From: Romanomermis culicivorax
Taxonomy: Eukaryota; Nematoda; Enoplea; Mermithida; Mermithidae
Reading direction: 5' to 3'
NCBI GenBank assembly: GCA_963922205.1
Contig: CAWUHX010000362.1
Span: forward strand, 211,874-275,873
DNA length: 64,000 nucleotides
Position numbers and translations under genes: made by a program. Below, piece after piece: positions 32,458 through 43,884 of the stretch. Positions within the stretch are counted from its first letter, which is position 1. Every line of letters begins with the position of its first letter. The notes beneath the pieces are model-generated. The model was not told the origin of the DNA. It worked only from the letters and a program-made list of their open reading frames with translations, and ran no database searches.

Positions 32458-33405
32458 ACCGGAAAACGATAATCTGAAGATAATAAATTACAATATTATG
32501 AAATGTAATCAAGTCGGACTTTGAACTTTCGCAGGAGTGGCTTAAAAAGTCTGACCTCACCCAGGAAACAAGCAGGAATTTTTTCTTCTAAAATACAACA
32601 AATTGATTATCAATCGAAAGATCTCACCAAGATCTATTCAAAGACATTTTCTAAATTAATGTAATTCCATTTTTGACAGAGTTATTCAACTTGTTGTTAA
32701 ATTTTGGTTGACCACCACCAGGCTATGATAGAAATGATTGGCGAAATTTCATACGATACATGCTCGAAGCTAGAATAATTGAATTAGTTTTAGTTCATTC
32801 AGCCAATTATTTTGCAGTCATTTTCAAATGACAAGTGCAGCGGCAACAAAAAAAGTAAGTTCAATTTGACGAACAATTTTCAGAAAGTGGGAAACGTTAT
32901 ACTGTAGAAAAAAATGAATTCCCTGGGAGGCCATGAAACAACACTATTTTTGGCATGTGAGTGCGTGAAATTTTCAGTCGATCGATTCGTCGCTGACAGA
33001 CGAGAAAATTTTTCTCACTGATTACAGTAATGAGCCTTCTATTTCTTTCGAATAGAACTTACCTTCATTAGTCGGCCGCATCAACCCTTTCAAAATAAAT
33101 AGACCCATAGCTGATAGGGCTACATGTATCTCTTGTCTGCCTATTTTTATGCGCATGGGACAATTAATACACCTACTTGAAGTCCGGTGGACAATCGATA
33201 CAATAGAATAATCGATTTCTACTGTTGTCAGGATTTACAGAAAAACAAAACAGAAAACAGCAACTGCTTATCCAACTTTTCGCTTGTTTGCTAACGTCGA
33301 TTCTTCAACTTGGTGAAATCATAGAAAACTTGATCCTACTGTAAAATTTTACCTATGACAGCTGACTCATAAACTAATGAATAAAGATATCTTTTTGTAA
33401 ATGCA
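32458..33405. other. non-coding interval
   Basis: No gene or RNA could be supported. Confidence 0.4.
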
Positions 33406-33409
33406 CAAA

Positions 33410-33700
33410 TGCCCTCTTACCTGTAATAATCAAATGGAATTTGATGTAATAAATAATCATTAATAATTCCGGCTAGTTGTACCATACGTGTTATAAAAAA
33501 GGTAAGTTGTTTTCGGATCATCGTAAGTTGGATAATAAATCAGTGTTTGGTGTGTTATATTTTCGATTTAGGTTCGCATGTCATTATAATTTAGGACTAA
33601 CCGCAATATGCTTCCGTTTTTCTCTTAACAACATCCACTTGACCTAAATTTTCGAGATGAGACGATAAATGAACATCGCTTGCATAAACATACAAGTCGA
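33410..33700 (+). repeat. dispersed repeat family C, copy 2
   Basis: Partner of 14235-14525, same orientation and same landmark order. Confidence 0.6.
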
Positions 33701-33811
33701 TTTAATACTATTCTGAATTATTTATTATTAACTTCATTGGGCGTCCACCAAGGTTTCAAAATACTGTTCATTGGTGACTATAGTCCGTTTCTAATTTCGC
33801 ATCTTGTCAAA

Positions 33812-34260
33812 AATTTTCTTTTCTTTTCTTTTCTTTTCTTTTCTTTTCTTTTCTTTTCTTTTCTTTTCTTTTCTTTTCTTTTCTTTTCTTTTCTTTTCTT
33901 TTCTTTTCTTTTCTTTTCTTTTCTTTTCTTTTCTTTTCTTTTCTTTTCTTTTCTTTTCTTTTCTTTTCTTTTCTTTTCTTTTCTTTTCTTTTCTTTTCTT
34001 TTCTTTTCTTTTCTTTTCTTTTCTTTTCTTTTCTTTTCTTTTCTTTTCTTTTCTTTTCTTTTCTTTTCTTTTCTTTTCTTTTCTTTTCTTTTCTTTTCTT
34101 TTCTTTTCTTTTCTTTTCTTTTCTTTTCTTTCCTTTTCTTTTCTTTCTTTTCTTTTCTTTTCTTTTCTTTTCTTTTCTTTTCTTTTCTTTTCTTTTCTTT
34201 TCTTTTCTTTTCTTTTCTTTTCTTTTCTTTTCTTTTCTTTTCTTTTCTTTTCTTTTCTTA
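33812..34260. repeat. (TTTTC)n microsatellite, about 450 bases
   Basis: About 89 pentanucleotide units are nearly perfect, with a single disturbed spot near 34125-34150 (tttcctttt, tttctttctttt) that shifts the register. Long frames on both strands are repeat artefacts. The strand asymmetry (all T/C on plus) makes it prone to triplex formation and slippage. Confidence 0.97.
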
Positions 34261-34423
34261 TCCTGTCTTGTATGAAAAAATTCAAAATAATCATCAATAA
34301 AGTGTATAGCCTTATATTTGTGAGCAAAATAATCTTGGACGCAACAGAATACAAATTTCGACAAAAACATTAAAACAGATCACAAATCACTGGAGAATTA
34401 GCTGACAATGACAAAAAATGCAA

Positions 34424-34696
34424 TTAATTCGATCGATACAATTGTTCTTTCAAAAATGAGATATATTCCGTAGCTCGTTTCAATAGTTCTAAAGTCGAAA
34501 TCTCGGAATTTTTCGGTATAGTCGGTATTAAACTCCGTAATTGAGCAAACAGGGTGTCCCATAAAAGTTCGTCGGGCGCTAAATTTTCCACGTAATCGCA
34601 ATTTTTATCGTTATCGTTATCGAAATCGTAATCAAAAACGTCCGAGCAATGATTTTCCATGTTGGAGATGTCGGCTAAAGTACGCCTAGAATCCAT
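34424..34696 (-). CDS. small Id-like helix-loop-helix protein lacking a basic region
   Basis: A single-exon frame of 90 codons starts at ATG 34696. Residues 20-40 are acidic (DYDFDNDNDKNCDYVEN). Then follows a helix (ELLWDTLFAQLRSLIPTIP), a short loop (KNSE) and a second helix (ISTLELLKRATEYISFLKEQL). This is a typical HLH dimerisation motif, resembling the second helix of Id, Mad/Max and achaete-scute relatives. The residues before helix 1 are acidic rather than basic, so it should dimerise with bHLH factors but not bind DNA, as Id proteins do. A TATA-like tatatata at 34782-34789 lies about 85 bases upstream on the coding strand. Orthology to any named gene is not established. An upstream exon encoding a basic region cannot be excluded. 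Confidence 0.6.
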   Translation of the reverse strand: MDSRRTLADISNMENHCSDVFDYDFDNDNDKNCDYVENLAPDELLWDTLFAQLRSLIPTIPKNSEISTLELLKRATEYISFLKEQLYRSN

Positions 34697-34781
34697 TTGG
34701 AGTGTTGTTGATAGTATCTTAGCGAGCAAAAATCTAAAGTGCAGCAAAAGTCGATATCTTCTCTAAAAGCCAGCAGGTCGG

Positions 34782-34789
34782 TATATATA
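34782..34789 (-). promoter_or_regulatory. TATA-like box of the HLH gene
   Basis: On the minus strand ctatatatacc lies about 85 bases before the ATG at 34696. This allows a transcription start about 30 bases downstream and a 50-base leader. Confidence 0.4.
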
Positions 34790-34799
34790 GAGAAAGTGA

Positions 34800-35240
34800 G
34801 ATAGCTAGAAACATTCCATGCTAATGATGTTATTGCTATGTTATATAGAAGACGAGATTTCAGCCTCAACCGCACCAATCTATATCATCAAATGAGCTTA
34901 GAAACACACAGTGAGCTCCTGTGAAGCTTAAATAAGCTTATTACTTTCTCTTGTGCCAAGAGCCGAAGATTGACATTTTGGAGGCCATAGTCGGCTTCCT
35001 GTATAGACACTGAGCAGCTGGTGGTGTGCTCGGTCATTTTTCCGCGACGATGAAGCATATGCTGCACACAGACAACAACACATGAATATAGAATGATATA
35101 TAGTCAGCTGTCGAGAAAAATAACAAAATTCCGAGCACGACATGGGAAAGCATGTAAACATAAGATTCTCTTTCGTGATTAATTTCAACTCAAAATGATT
35201 TTATTATATTTCTTTTAGAATATTCCCTTACTTTTTACGG
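34800..35240. other. upstream interval of the HLH gene, no other gene seen
   Basis: No second coding region could be supported. The interval may hold regulatory sites for the HLH gene. Confidence 0.35.
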
Positions 35241-35244
35241 AATA

Positions 35245-36423
35245 GGACAAGAGCCACTTGAAAAAAATGGTCACCACACGAAAATGATTGATACCACTTC
35301 AAAAAATCGTTACCTTTGAGCATGATGCACACAATTTTATCAGAATGCTTTACAAAAATTTCATTCAAGATGCATCGCAAAAAAATCAAGATGTAAGAGT
35401 TTTCCGACGTTCGACTTTCTTTTCAAGTGCATATAATTTTTCAAGATGATCTTGGGAATGAGTCAAGATGGCATCATGACAAAATTAAGATGTCATCTTG
35501 AAAAAACCCAATATTGACGACACATCGAAAGACGAAAATTTTTGAAACTTACCAATCAAAGGCTTTGCGCCCTTCCCAATAATTATATATATATATATAT
35601 ATACGAGAACGCTATCCTTCAAGATGGACTTTCTGAGGTCAGCGCTTGCTGGTGGAGGGCGCCCTTGGTTTTTATAGGGTTTAAAATAAGAACGGTTATT
35701 ATTCACCGACAGACATATCGGTTTTTAATAAATTTTTTTTTGTTTTTCGAGATTTTTCAAGAAAACGGCAAAAATGCTTGTTTTTTTACTTAAAACGCAG
35801 TACCTCCGGAAGATAATCACAACTTTGAACTCCGTGGCTTGTTCTAAGGCTATTCCCTACCTGCTCAGGAACCCGACAAAGAAACGATAATTTGGATCCA
35901 TTTCCGAAATTATTGCATTTTGGGTGAAAAACAACCATTTTTGACGTATCCCGAAAAATTTTTTTTATGAAAAGCCGACATATGTCTATCGAATTCCCCG
36001 TGCAAAATAACCCTCTCCCCTTGTGCCACTCCCTATAAAAACCAAGGGCGCGAAATCCAATCTGAAGGGTTCCCGTATATATAAACGTAGGAGGCGGAGC
36101 AACGCTTTTGATTGGCTAGTTTCAGAAATTTTCATTCTTTGACGTGCCGCCCATTTTAATTTTTTTTCGAGATGGGATCCCGATTATTTTTTCCAGATGC
36201 CATCTTGATTTATTTCCAGGATCATCTTGAAGAATGCGACGCACTTGAAAAAATTGCGATGCATTTGAAAAGAAAGTCGAACATCGAAAAACTCTTACGT
36301 CTTGAAATTTTTGCGATGCATCTTGAAAAACGTCGTGCATCATAAACGTGGCGATTTTTTCAAGTGTTAACAAATTTTTTCAAGTAGTAACGATCATTTT
36401 TCAAGTGGCCCTTCTCGTAGTCC
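35245..36423. mobile_element. large foldback element with arms of about 400 bases
   Basis: The left half (35245-35690) and right half (about 35990-36423) are reverse complements with interruptions. Outer ends are ggacaagagccacttgaaaa and (reversed) ggactacgagaagggccact. Inner matching blocks include cgttcgactttcttttcaag, accaatcaaaggctttgcg and gcgcccttggtttttatag. ATA flanks both ends (possible 3-bp duplication). The left arm has gained a (TA)n run at 35584-35603. There is no transposase, so it is a non-autonomous, MITE-like element. Confidence 0.7.
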
Positions 36424-36604
36424 ATAAATTTTACTTTTGCACATTCTGGTCGGTCTAGTCGAGTTGTATTGTACAGTAACAAGACCTATTCCAAAAAATT
36501 TATTTTCCACATTCGATAGCTGAACCATCGTGTTATCTGTTTTTGCTTGTAAATCGAAAAATGACAAAAAACGAGCGCTGTCGTCGACATTGTCTACACT
36601 GGGC

Positions 36605-37020
36605 TTTTGTAATATGGTCTATTTTTTATAAAATACTTTCAAATTCAAAAATGACAAAAAATAAGTACAGTTCTCAAAATCATTTACACCAAAGTTTTAT
36701 AGTAGGATTTTTTGTTCAAAAGCGACAACGGTTATTTGAGCTAACTCATAAATTTTCAGTCCTATATGGAATATGATTAGCAGGAAATAATAAAAGTATG
36801 AAACAGTTCTTTCCCTCCATAATATTTTAAAAATAAAATAATGATTCTAGAATTTCTTACTCCAAAATTGACATAAATTAGTCAAATATGCTTACAAATT
36901 TTCAGTCCTAATCAAATATGGATTATCAGAAATCTTAAAATACGAAATAGTACTTGCTTTCCACAACTACTGCTATTATTCAAAATAATTTTATGAAAAA
37001 ACAGACTATAATACCTAGAA
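36605..37020 (+). repeat. dispersed repeat family B, diverged copy
   Basis: Carries gtctattttttataaaatac, ctcataaattttcagtccta, gaaatagtacttgctttccac and aaaacagactata in the order seen at 12330-12610, with extra internal duplication. Confidence 0.45.
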
Positions 37021-37379
37021 ATCCACAGATTGGTCGAAATAATATTATACACGTTGTATTTACCACTTCTGGAAACTGTAAATTTAACTGTAAATCAATG
37101 ATTGCGATTCTTTTTCGAAAAACTCTTCTGTAAAGATGAATCCAACAAATACTTATGGCGCCTGAAAAAGCTTTACACTAACATCTTTTACCCATAGGTG
37201 CGGTTTAATGTAAATAAATGTGCCATGTCTAGCAAGTTCCTCCGTTTTTCCTTGATCTTAAGATCCGAGATCTTGCGAAACACATGTACGAAAAATATTC
37301 CAGTTGCTCCAAAAGGTTGAAAGTTTATCGTGTAACCAGAAATTGGGGCTCAGGATGCTCGCTTTTTTAAAGAGATATA

Positions 37380-38400
37380 GCGTATCTTATTTGTTATAAC
37401 GTATCTTGTAACATGCAAAATATGTTACAACAATGACCTATGTCATAACATATAAAAAAAGTGTTTTTTTTTCAGGAAATTTCTATATCGAAGTAATACG
37501 TTATATTCCTATAACTTATTCGTATTCTTAACCAGACTGCTATATTTTGTCTGTTGTGACAAATATAACATTACATATGTTATAACATGGGATATGCTAT
37601 AACATGGGACATGTTATAACATCAAATATATTATAACATGTATATCATTTAATGTGGTATACGTTGTGATGTGCGAAATGTTATAACATGCAACATGTTT
37701 AAACATGCAATATGCTGTAACACATCCCATGTTATAGCATATCCCATGTCATAGCATACACTATGTTATAAAATGTCGTATTCCCAAATCCATGTGGCCG
37801 GCGTGTCAGAAAAATAACATTCGGTCAGGGGCTCGAATCCTCGACCTTCTGCAAACACCGCAGATGCGCCGCCAACTGCACTAACTGAACCACATGGATG
37901 GCTGGGAAATTGTGGTTGTAATGGGGGTGGTGAGTGCAGTGCATGCCACGTAATAAACAGCTGGACGCACCACTACAACAAAAACACCCGATGTTATGTT
38001 ATAACATACCTCCCCGTGTTATAACATACACGAACTGATAACATATCCTGTGTTATAACATATCCCGTGTTATAACATACCTAACATGCCCCATGTTATA
38101 TCATACTTTGTTTTATACCATACCCTATGTTATAATATGCCATACATTTTAACATGTGATATGTTATAACATAGTATATGTGATAACGTGGTATATGTTA
38201 TAACATTGTAGATGTTATAGCATGGGTATATTATACGATGGGATATGTTATAATATAGGGCTATGTTATAACATATCAGTGAAAAAAGTTTTGTATGGTA
38301 TAACATTTAAGGTCATGCTGTATGTATATTTTACGTACAGCATGTTTTGCTGAGCTGAGTCGCTAACATTTTTTTAAAACGGTATATTCTTTAACATGCT
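37380..38400. repeat. array of ATGTTATAACAT palindromes
   Basis: More than thirty copies or near-copies of the 12-base palindrome atgttataacat and variants (gttataacat, tgttatagcat, tgctataacat) are spaced about 15-25 bases apart across 1 kb. The array is interrupted by a SINE-like insertion at 37785-37985. No coding frame is seen. Confidence 0.85.
37785..37985 (-). mobile_element. tRNA-derived SINE-like unit
   Basis: On the minus strand gtggttcagttagtgcagttgg is A-box-like, and gaggattcgagcccctgacc, about 40 bases later, is B-box-like. This is followed by a tail ending ccacatggatttgggaat. The same tail motif (catggatttgg) follows B-box-like sequences at 41205-41330 and 41710-41790. It splits the palindrome array, so it is a later insertion. 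Confidence 0.6.
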
Positions 38401-38684
38401 CTATACTTATAGTATTGTGAACCACACATAAATGGAAACTTGAATTTTAATATTACTGATGATAAACATACTTACCGAATTTCGTTTTTTCCTGTTCATT
38501 TATGCAAATTCTATTGCATATTTACATCTTTTAGAGCGGATATTCAGTGCAACACTTTAGCAGCTAGTATTTCAAGTTCCGGATTTTCAGCTGAAGATCT
38601 CGTAGATCTTTTTTTTCAATTTTCCGGTGGAGACTATGGTCTATCTTTCTTGAAGTGCTTCTGAATGATAAAACTGAAAAGCAA

Positions 38685-38860
38685 GTGATTTTGAGTGGTT
38701 CCAAAATACGGATAACATTGTGGATGACGGAAGACGAATGACAACCAAAATATGATTAGGGACAATTGTTTTCAAAACTTTATTGTCCGTTCTTGGATTT
38801 TTACGGATATGGAAGTCTAAAAAACGGACAATCGAACGGGTGTCCGTCATACATGCACAG
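38685..38860 (+). repeat. dispersed repeat family D, copy 1
   Basis: Shares cttggatttttacggatat, acggacaatcga and ggatgacgg-type words with 59985-60185 in inverted orientation. Confidence 0.5.
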
Positions 38861-38864
38861 CATA

Positions 38865-40200
38865 GAAATTTTACTGGGGGGTCAGCCAGGATAAGGGGTG
38901 GAATTTTCTTCTTTTTTTTCGTTCTCGATAATGAAAAGAAAGGTCTTAGAAGGGTCTTCTAACATCCAAACAGCATATTCTTTCACCTATATAAGTCAGA
39001 TATGTGAAATAATTTGTTTAGACAGCACTTTAAGTTTTGATGGAATTTTTGAATTTTGCAATTAAGTATGCTTTGTTTAGAAAAATTGTTAAACTACAGC
39101 ATCATTTCCATTATTATGACGACGTTCTCTTCTCTCTTGCTCATTTTCCTCCGTCAACTTCTCAATCGTTACCTGGGGAGTCAAATCCGCTAGAGGTCAA
39201 ACCGCCCCAAACGTCCCCACCATACATGTAGAGGTTTTCCTTCTTTTGTATTAGGCAAAGAAGCATCATGTATTCCCACAATTTACTTGTTTGAGCATTT
39301 ATCCTGGTTCAACAAAATATTTAGATGACAGTTCAGTGTGTTCAAATCTCAGCTCCCAAAATGGTGCACGATAAGAACGATAATACTTTCACAGCTACTG
39401 TAGGAATGTATGACCAAAAAAAATAACTCCGCAGGATCATTAGTGAAGGCACTCGGGAATGGCCTTAAAGAGGATTTTTCCTTTTTGCTTCTCATTTTCA
39501 ACAATTCAAATTTTTTTACATAGTTTAAAAGAGGTTCATTTGTGAAACAATAAGTACATAAAACTGTTGCCCGTTAGCTATTTGATAATTGTATAGCACA
39601 GATAATAAATGTATCACAAGGGGTAGACAATGGCCACCTGGGAAATGCAGCGACTTCTGAGCAGTTTCAAAAAGTATGCCTTCTTTAGAGCTGTTCAGCT
39701 CCAAAAGCGATAAAAGAATTTTGATGAAATTTAATCAACAGAGTAAGAATGCATGAGCTATAAAATATGAAAATATAATTAAACAGCATTCGATGGCAAG
39801 GTTCTCGGGAGTACCCATACACAAAATTTTTGCGATTTTGGCGGCTCATTTTCGGCATTTTAAACTCTATGAAAAAGTATAATAAACAATTATTTACTAT
39901 AAATATTATATTAAAATCTCTCCTCTGTAAAATGAATATTTGATCACCAAATAAGATCAATCAAATCCTGAAATATCGCTTGGCTAGCAAGACCATTTAA
40001 AAATGCCAATAATACATCAATTTTCAAACTTTGGCATAATGTAGCGGTGTGAATTTTCGTTTTCAAGCAAAACCAATGATACCATAAAACTTAAAGCACG
40101 AACCCAAAGTGCCTTATCTTGAGATATGATTAATTTTCAACTTATCTTGAGAGGGTAGAATTTCTCAGAAATCGTGTCTTAAATGACGCTTATTTTGCAT
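38865..40200. other. non-coding interval
   Basis: No gene supported. The phrase ccataccatacatgta occurs at 39220 and again at the ends of the next element. Confidence 0.35.
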
Positions 40201-40221
40201 GAAACATGGAAGAAAGACCAC

Positions 40222-40877
40222 TACCATACATGTAATTGGGGGAGGGCAAGTGCTATGGGAACCCCCCACCAGAAATCGTCGACCATATGACTCATACCTG
40301 TACTTGGGGGAGGGCTTGGGGGGGACCCCCAAACTTGGCCAACCCTGTACCCAAAATCATTTACCCCCCCAACCCCCCCCAGTTTGGAAAAAATTAAAAA
40401 AATTTGCAAAAAAGTGGCCTTTTTTGGGAAAAATTTCGACTTTTTTCTACCCCCCCCAAAATTTCGGATTTACCCCCTCCCAACTGGTCGGAGGTCTTAC
40501 AGGTATGATATGGCTAGCCATTGGGCGACCGCCCCCCCAGGATTTTCCAATCCAATGGCTTGCCGTTGGGACCCCCATACTTTTGGTCGGAAAAATACTG
40601 AAAAATGTCAATTTTTTGATTAAAAATGTCAATTTTTGAACGAAAAATGGTAGAAAATGTGAATTTTCTTGGCGCTTCGCGTCATGGATACATTTTTTCG
40701 GTCTTTTCAGGGAAAAATTACTATTTTTTGAACTATTTGCCGGACTTTTTTCGTGGAAAAATCGAATTTTTTTTCCTTGAGAGACCTTTCCCCCCAAAAT
40801 TTTGGGAATTACTGACCCCCAGCCCCAAAAAAGTCGCCCAAGACCCTCCCCAGACCTCGGGGCTCCGTTACATGTAT
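40222..40877. mobile_element. short inverted-end element with C/G homopolymer runs
   Basis: The left end is ccatacatgtaattggggga and the right end is reversed catacatgtaacggagccc. In between are repeated runs of six to eight C or G (40265, 40318, 40366, 40450, 40531) set in A/T-rich DNA. The block cttggcgcttcgcg (40668) recurs at 59029. Frames on both strands are low-complexity and not convincing. A non-autonomous element is the best reading. Confidence 0.4.
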
Positions 40878-41204
40878 GACCACTACAGTTATGAAAACAA
40901 GTAAAAAGATCAAAAGTCAGGTGTCAGACTGACTCCCTACACATATGCATCTTAAACACGTTGATTCACACAGGCAAAAACTGAAAGAGTAGAATTTCTG
41001 TAGCCCTGGAGGAATCTGTTTCACTGTGGTTTTGTTCGCTCTATTCACTTTGAGCTAGTGTATATTTGAATAGCATATGTGTTTTTGATTTTTCCACTGG
41101 TTTTTACAACAAGGAGGCTAAAGTCAAGTTGCAGAAGAGAAGGTTTAATAGTTTGGGTTAATTTGGAATCCGCCAACATTGAATATAGTGATGAATACAC
41201 CTGT

Positions 41205-41330
41205 TGATCTCATGGCCTGACCCAGACACACCACAACCACTCGCACATTGGCTATACAATGCAGAAGGTCATGGGGTTCAAGCCCTTGATTCAATTTTAT
41301 GACTTGTCGCATGGATTTGGGCACATGATA
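41205..41330 (+). mobile_element. SINE-like unit with B-box-like core
   Basis: Contains tgcagaaggtcatggggttc and aagcccttgattc followed by gcatggatttgggca. This is the same order as the SINE at 37785-37985 but on the plus strand. Confidence 0.5.
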
Positions 41331-41454
41331 TTGATTAAGGATTGTTCCTCCTCTAATAAGGAAATTATGTTGTGGAGGTGCATGTAGCTGTTCATCATGT
41401 AGCTTGTACCACATACTGCCATCACTACAAACACTATTTCCGTGTGGCTTGGTC

Positions 41455-41705
41455 AGTGCACTATACTCTGATTTTCTTAAAATGCTTCCAAATAATGAAA
41501 GTGGAAGGCAAGTAGTATATCGGATTTTTGCGATTTTTTTGATAAACAATATATCATGTAGGACTGGAAATTTGTGAGCATACTGACCTAACGTTTAGCA
41601 ATTTTTCGAGTGAAAGATTTTACAGTAATAACTTTATGTAAACGATTTTGACGACAGTACTGATTTGTGCCAGTTTTCTATTTGGAAGCAATTTATAAAA
41701 GACAG
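41455..41705 (-). repeat. dispersed repeat family B, inverted copy
   Basis: Reverse-complement match to 12330-12610 over its whole length (ggcaagtagtatat, ataaacaatatat, aaacgattttgacgacagta, ataaaagacagact). Confidence 0.65.
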
Positions 41706-41709
41706 ACTG

Positions 41710-41800
41710 TAGGTACTACATCTGCCAAATATGCAGAACGGGGAGGGTTCGAGTACCTCGCCGACTGACATGCTTTCACCATGGATTTGGATACAACAGA
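41710..41800 (+). mobile_element. SINE-like 3' fragment
   Basis: Contains atgcagaacggggagggttc and gagtacctcgccgactg, then accatggatttggatac, matching the B-box and tail part of the SINE at 37785. Confidence 0.45.
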
Positions 41801-41804
41801 TTTA

Positions 41805-42880
41805 TGGCTATCTCTCCCAACTGACTTTGGCTAATATGCTCAATCCCACAAATCGAAAAGTTACTCGATGTTTTCCAAATGATCACACATATTGTGTAGT
41901 GAAATGACGCACATGTCAGTTTTGAGCACCCCACTGCACTACACACGGATTTAGATGAAGATTGCTGTAGAACATGGTGTTGTGATTTTGTCTGGTAATT
42001 TCATTATTATTCTTGTCTGACTTTTTAAACGTCTCATGATTATTGATGTTTGTTTACTGGCTCTAAATGAAAATAGGGTTAGAAAATTCATCTTATTTCC
42101 GTTTTGAAGTGTGCTACTTATGTCCAGCATATTTCAGTCAGGCTTCTCCTAAGCAGGCGAAATTTCTCTCTCCTCAATGAAACGTCATTCCAATTTTTGA
42201 GACAGGCACGTGGGAAGCACCAACATCAAGCCTGGTTCCTGGCTATCTCACCCGCAAACAATACTCTTACTGATTGTGACTTATTCCTCCAATCCAATGT
42301 ATCGAGCAGTCACTATTGGTGCTTGCATGCAGTTTTTGACCATGTGATTTTGCCCCAATATTTTGTGGATTATTTTCGTCCACCGTGGACCCATGTAAAT
42401 TTATGTGTATAAATAGTTGGACGTTTGGCCAACTATTCATTTATCCCATTTGACCTCTCACGATCTTCATTTCGTCCTTTTTTACCATCTATTGCTTATG
42501 AATAAACTATGTTAATCGAACATTGTAAGGGATACCTAATCACCCTTGTACGTTTAAGCTGCCAGTACTCACACAACAATAACAACGGAAAAAATGAAAT
42601 ATTTAAATTTTGTAAATATTGAGCTATTTGCAAATTGTTTTGCAACATTCAGAAAATCTAATTTGATCAATTTACAACTGCTTGCGGCTTTGTATTGAGG
42701 TTTTTGCTTTCTAAGGCTCATTTGAAAATGAATTAATGAGCAAGCAGATGTGAATTCGTGAAATAAGCAAGATCTCACGTATTCATGCACCAGCTGCGTC
42801 AATACTTGATATTTTTTGTTTTATGGTGTTGACAATGAAATGGAGAAATTAACCTTTGATTTGATCACCTGTCCAGCTAT
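41805..42880. other. no recognised gene
   Basis: A 102-codon plus frame at 42104-42412 has no family resemblance and ends about 520 bases before the receptor. I do not call it. The rest is upstream sequence of the receptor. Confidence 0.3.
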
Positions 42881-42884
42881 TCTG

Positions 42885-42892
42885 TATATATA
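42885..42892 (+). promoter_or_regulatory. TATA-like box of receptor 1
   Basis: The tatatata run at 42885-42892 stands about 40 bases before the ATG. A matching atatatacc lies about 45 bases before receptor 2 (48790-48797), and the two upstream regions otherwise differ. Confidence 0.45.
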
Positions 42893-42932
42893 CCGATGAC
42901 TTTATCTCCAGATCTATTCTAATATCTTTCCA

Positions 42933-43880
42933 ATGAATACAATGAATTTTTCCATGATAGAGATGAATGAAACCCTTAAAAATATGTTGATCGAATTTTC
43001 TAAAGATGAAATCCGACGGCACCTATACAGTAGCATAGAATTCGTGGTTGCATGCGCTTTAAATTTATTGGCATCGACAGCTATGTTAGTGACAATCGCC
43101 ACTTGGAAACCTGTTCAGCACAAAGGCATTATTCAAATTTTCGCTCTGATGTTGAGTGAAAATTTTCTTTCCACATATTATATCTCGCTAAATATATACC
43201 ATTTGTATAATTATGCCACGTCTGGACACGAATTCATGTCGTCCAAGGATTGCGTAAGGATGATCGGTTTTCAAAGTCTATCAACAGTGAGTCTCTTGAT
43301 AACATTTTCAATAGCATTAAATAGGTTCCAGTCTGTCGTATTCCCAGTCTACTACAAGGCGAAGAAATTGCGCTCTTTGTACATCGAAATCCTTATTAGT
43401 ATATTCGTGGCGTGTCTGAGCTTGGTGTTGCATAACGTGGCTACAGCAAAAAATGCATATGTTACACTTTGCGCATACCGAACCCTTATCTTCAGTTTTA
43501 CACCCATGATCTTCATGGCCAATTTATTTGTGCAAATTGCAGTGGTTTGCTGCTATTTGTTCTTGATCGTCTACATTCGCAAACCAACATTGGCTACCAA
43601 CAGTATCTCTGCTATTAGTATGAATAAACAAAAAAAGTTGACCCAGGCCCTGGCTACCGCTGGAATAGTACACGTTTCAACTAACTTCATGCAGTGTTTC
43701 GTTTCATTGATATTGGTCAGTCAAGACGAGAATTCTCTTTACGAAATTGGCGTCTATCTAGGGCCATTTGCTGTCATGGAAGCATTTATTGTTGTGGTTT
43801 TCATGTTTGCGACTTTGCAGGACTTTAGAAATGGCCTAAAAAATGTGCTCTCGAAGATGATATGTGTCAGTTGGAAATAA
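42933..43880 (+). CDS. seven-transmembrane receptor, Srsx-like nematode family, receptor 1
   Basis: An intronless 315-codon gene starting MNTMNFSMIE. Hydrophobic segments lie at about 35-57, 66-90, 108-130, 148-168, 184-215, 236-262 and 272-295, giving seven helices. N-glycosylation sites occur at N5 and N12. Cys107 and Cys180 are placed for the usual helix 3 to loop 2 disulfide. Helix 3 ends IALNRFQSVVFPVYY, where NRF replaces the DRY/DRL triad; the form resembles the nematode Srsx group of serpentine receptors. The third inner loop is short and basic (NKQKKLTQ). Receptor 2 at 48834-49787 is a close paralog. The ligand is unknown. Chemosensation or peptide sensing would be the usual expectation. 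Confidence 0.75.
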   Translation: MNTMNFSMIEMNETLKNMLIEFSKDEIRRHLYSSIEFVVACALNLLASTAMLVTIATWKPVQHKGIIQIFALMLSENFLSTYYISLNIYHLYNYATSGHEFMSSKDCVRMIGFQSLSTVSLLITFSIALNRFQSVVFPVYYKAKKLRSLYIEILISIFVACLSLVLHNVATAKNAYVTLCAYRTLIFSFTPMIFMANLFVQIAVVCCYLFLIVYIRKPTLATNSISAISMNKQKKLTQALATAGIVHVSTNFMQCFVSLILVSQDENSLYEIGVYLGPFAVMEAFIVVVFMFATLQDFRNGLKNVLSKMICVSWK

Positions 43881-43884
43881 ATTC

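Noticed and set aside
33680..34373. Long frames on both strands across the TTTTC tract
   Set aside because: They are translations of a five-base microsatellite (FSFLF or KRKEK periodicity), not genes.
40199..40797. 116- and 146-codon frames over the C/G-run element
   Set aside because: Low-complexity, overlapping on opposite strands, and broken up by homopolymer runs prone to sequencing error.
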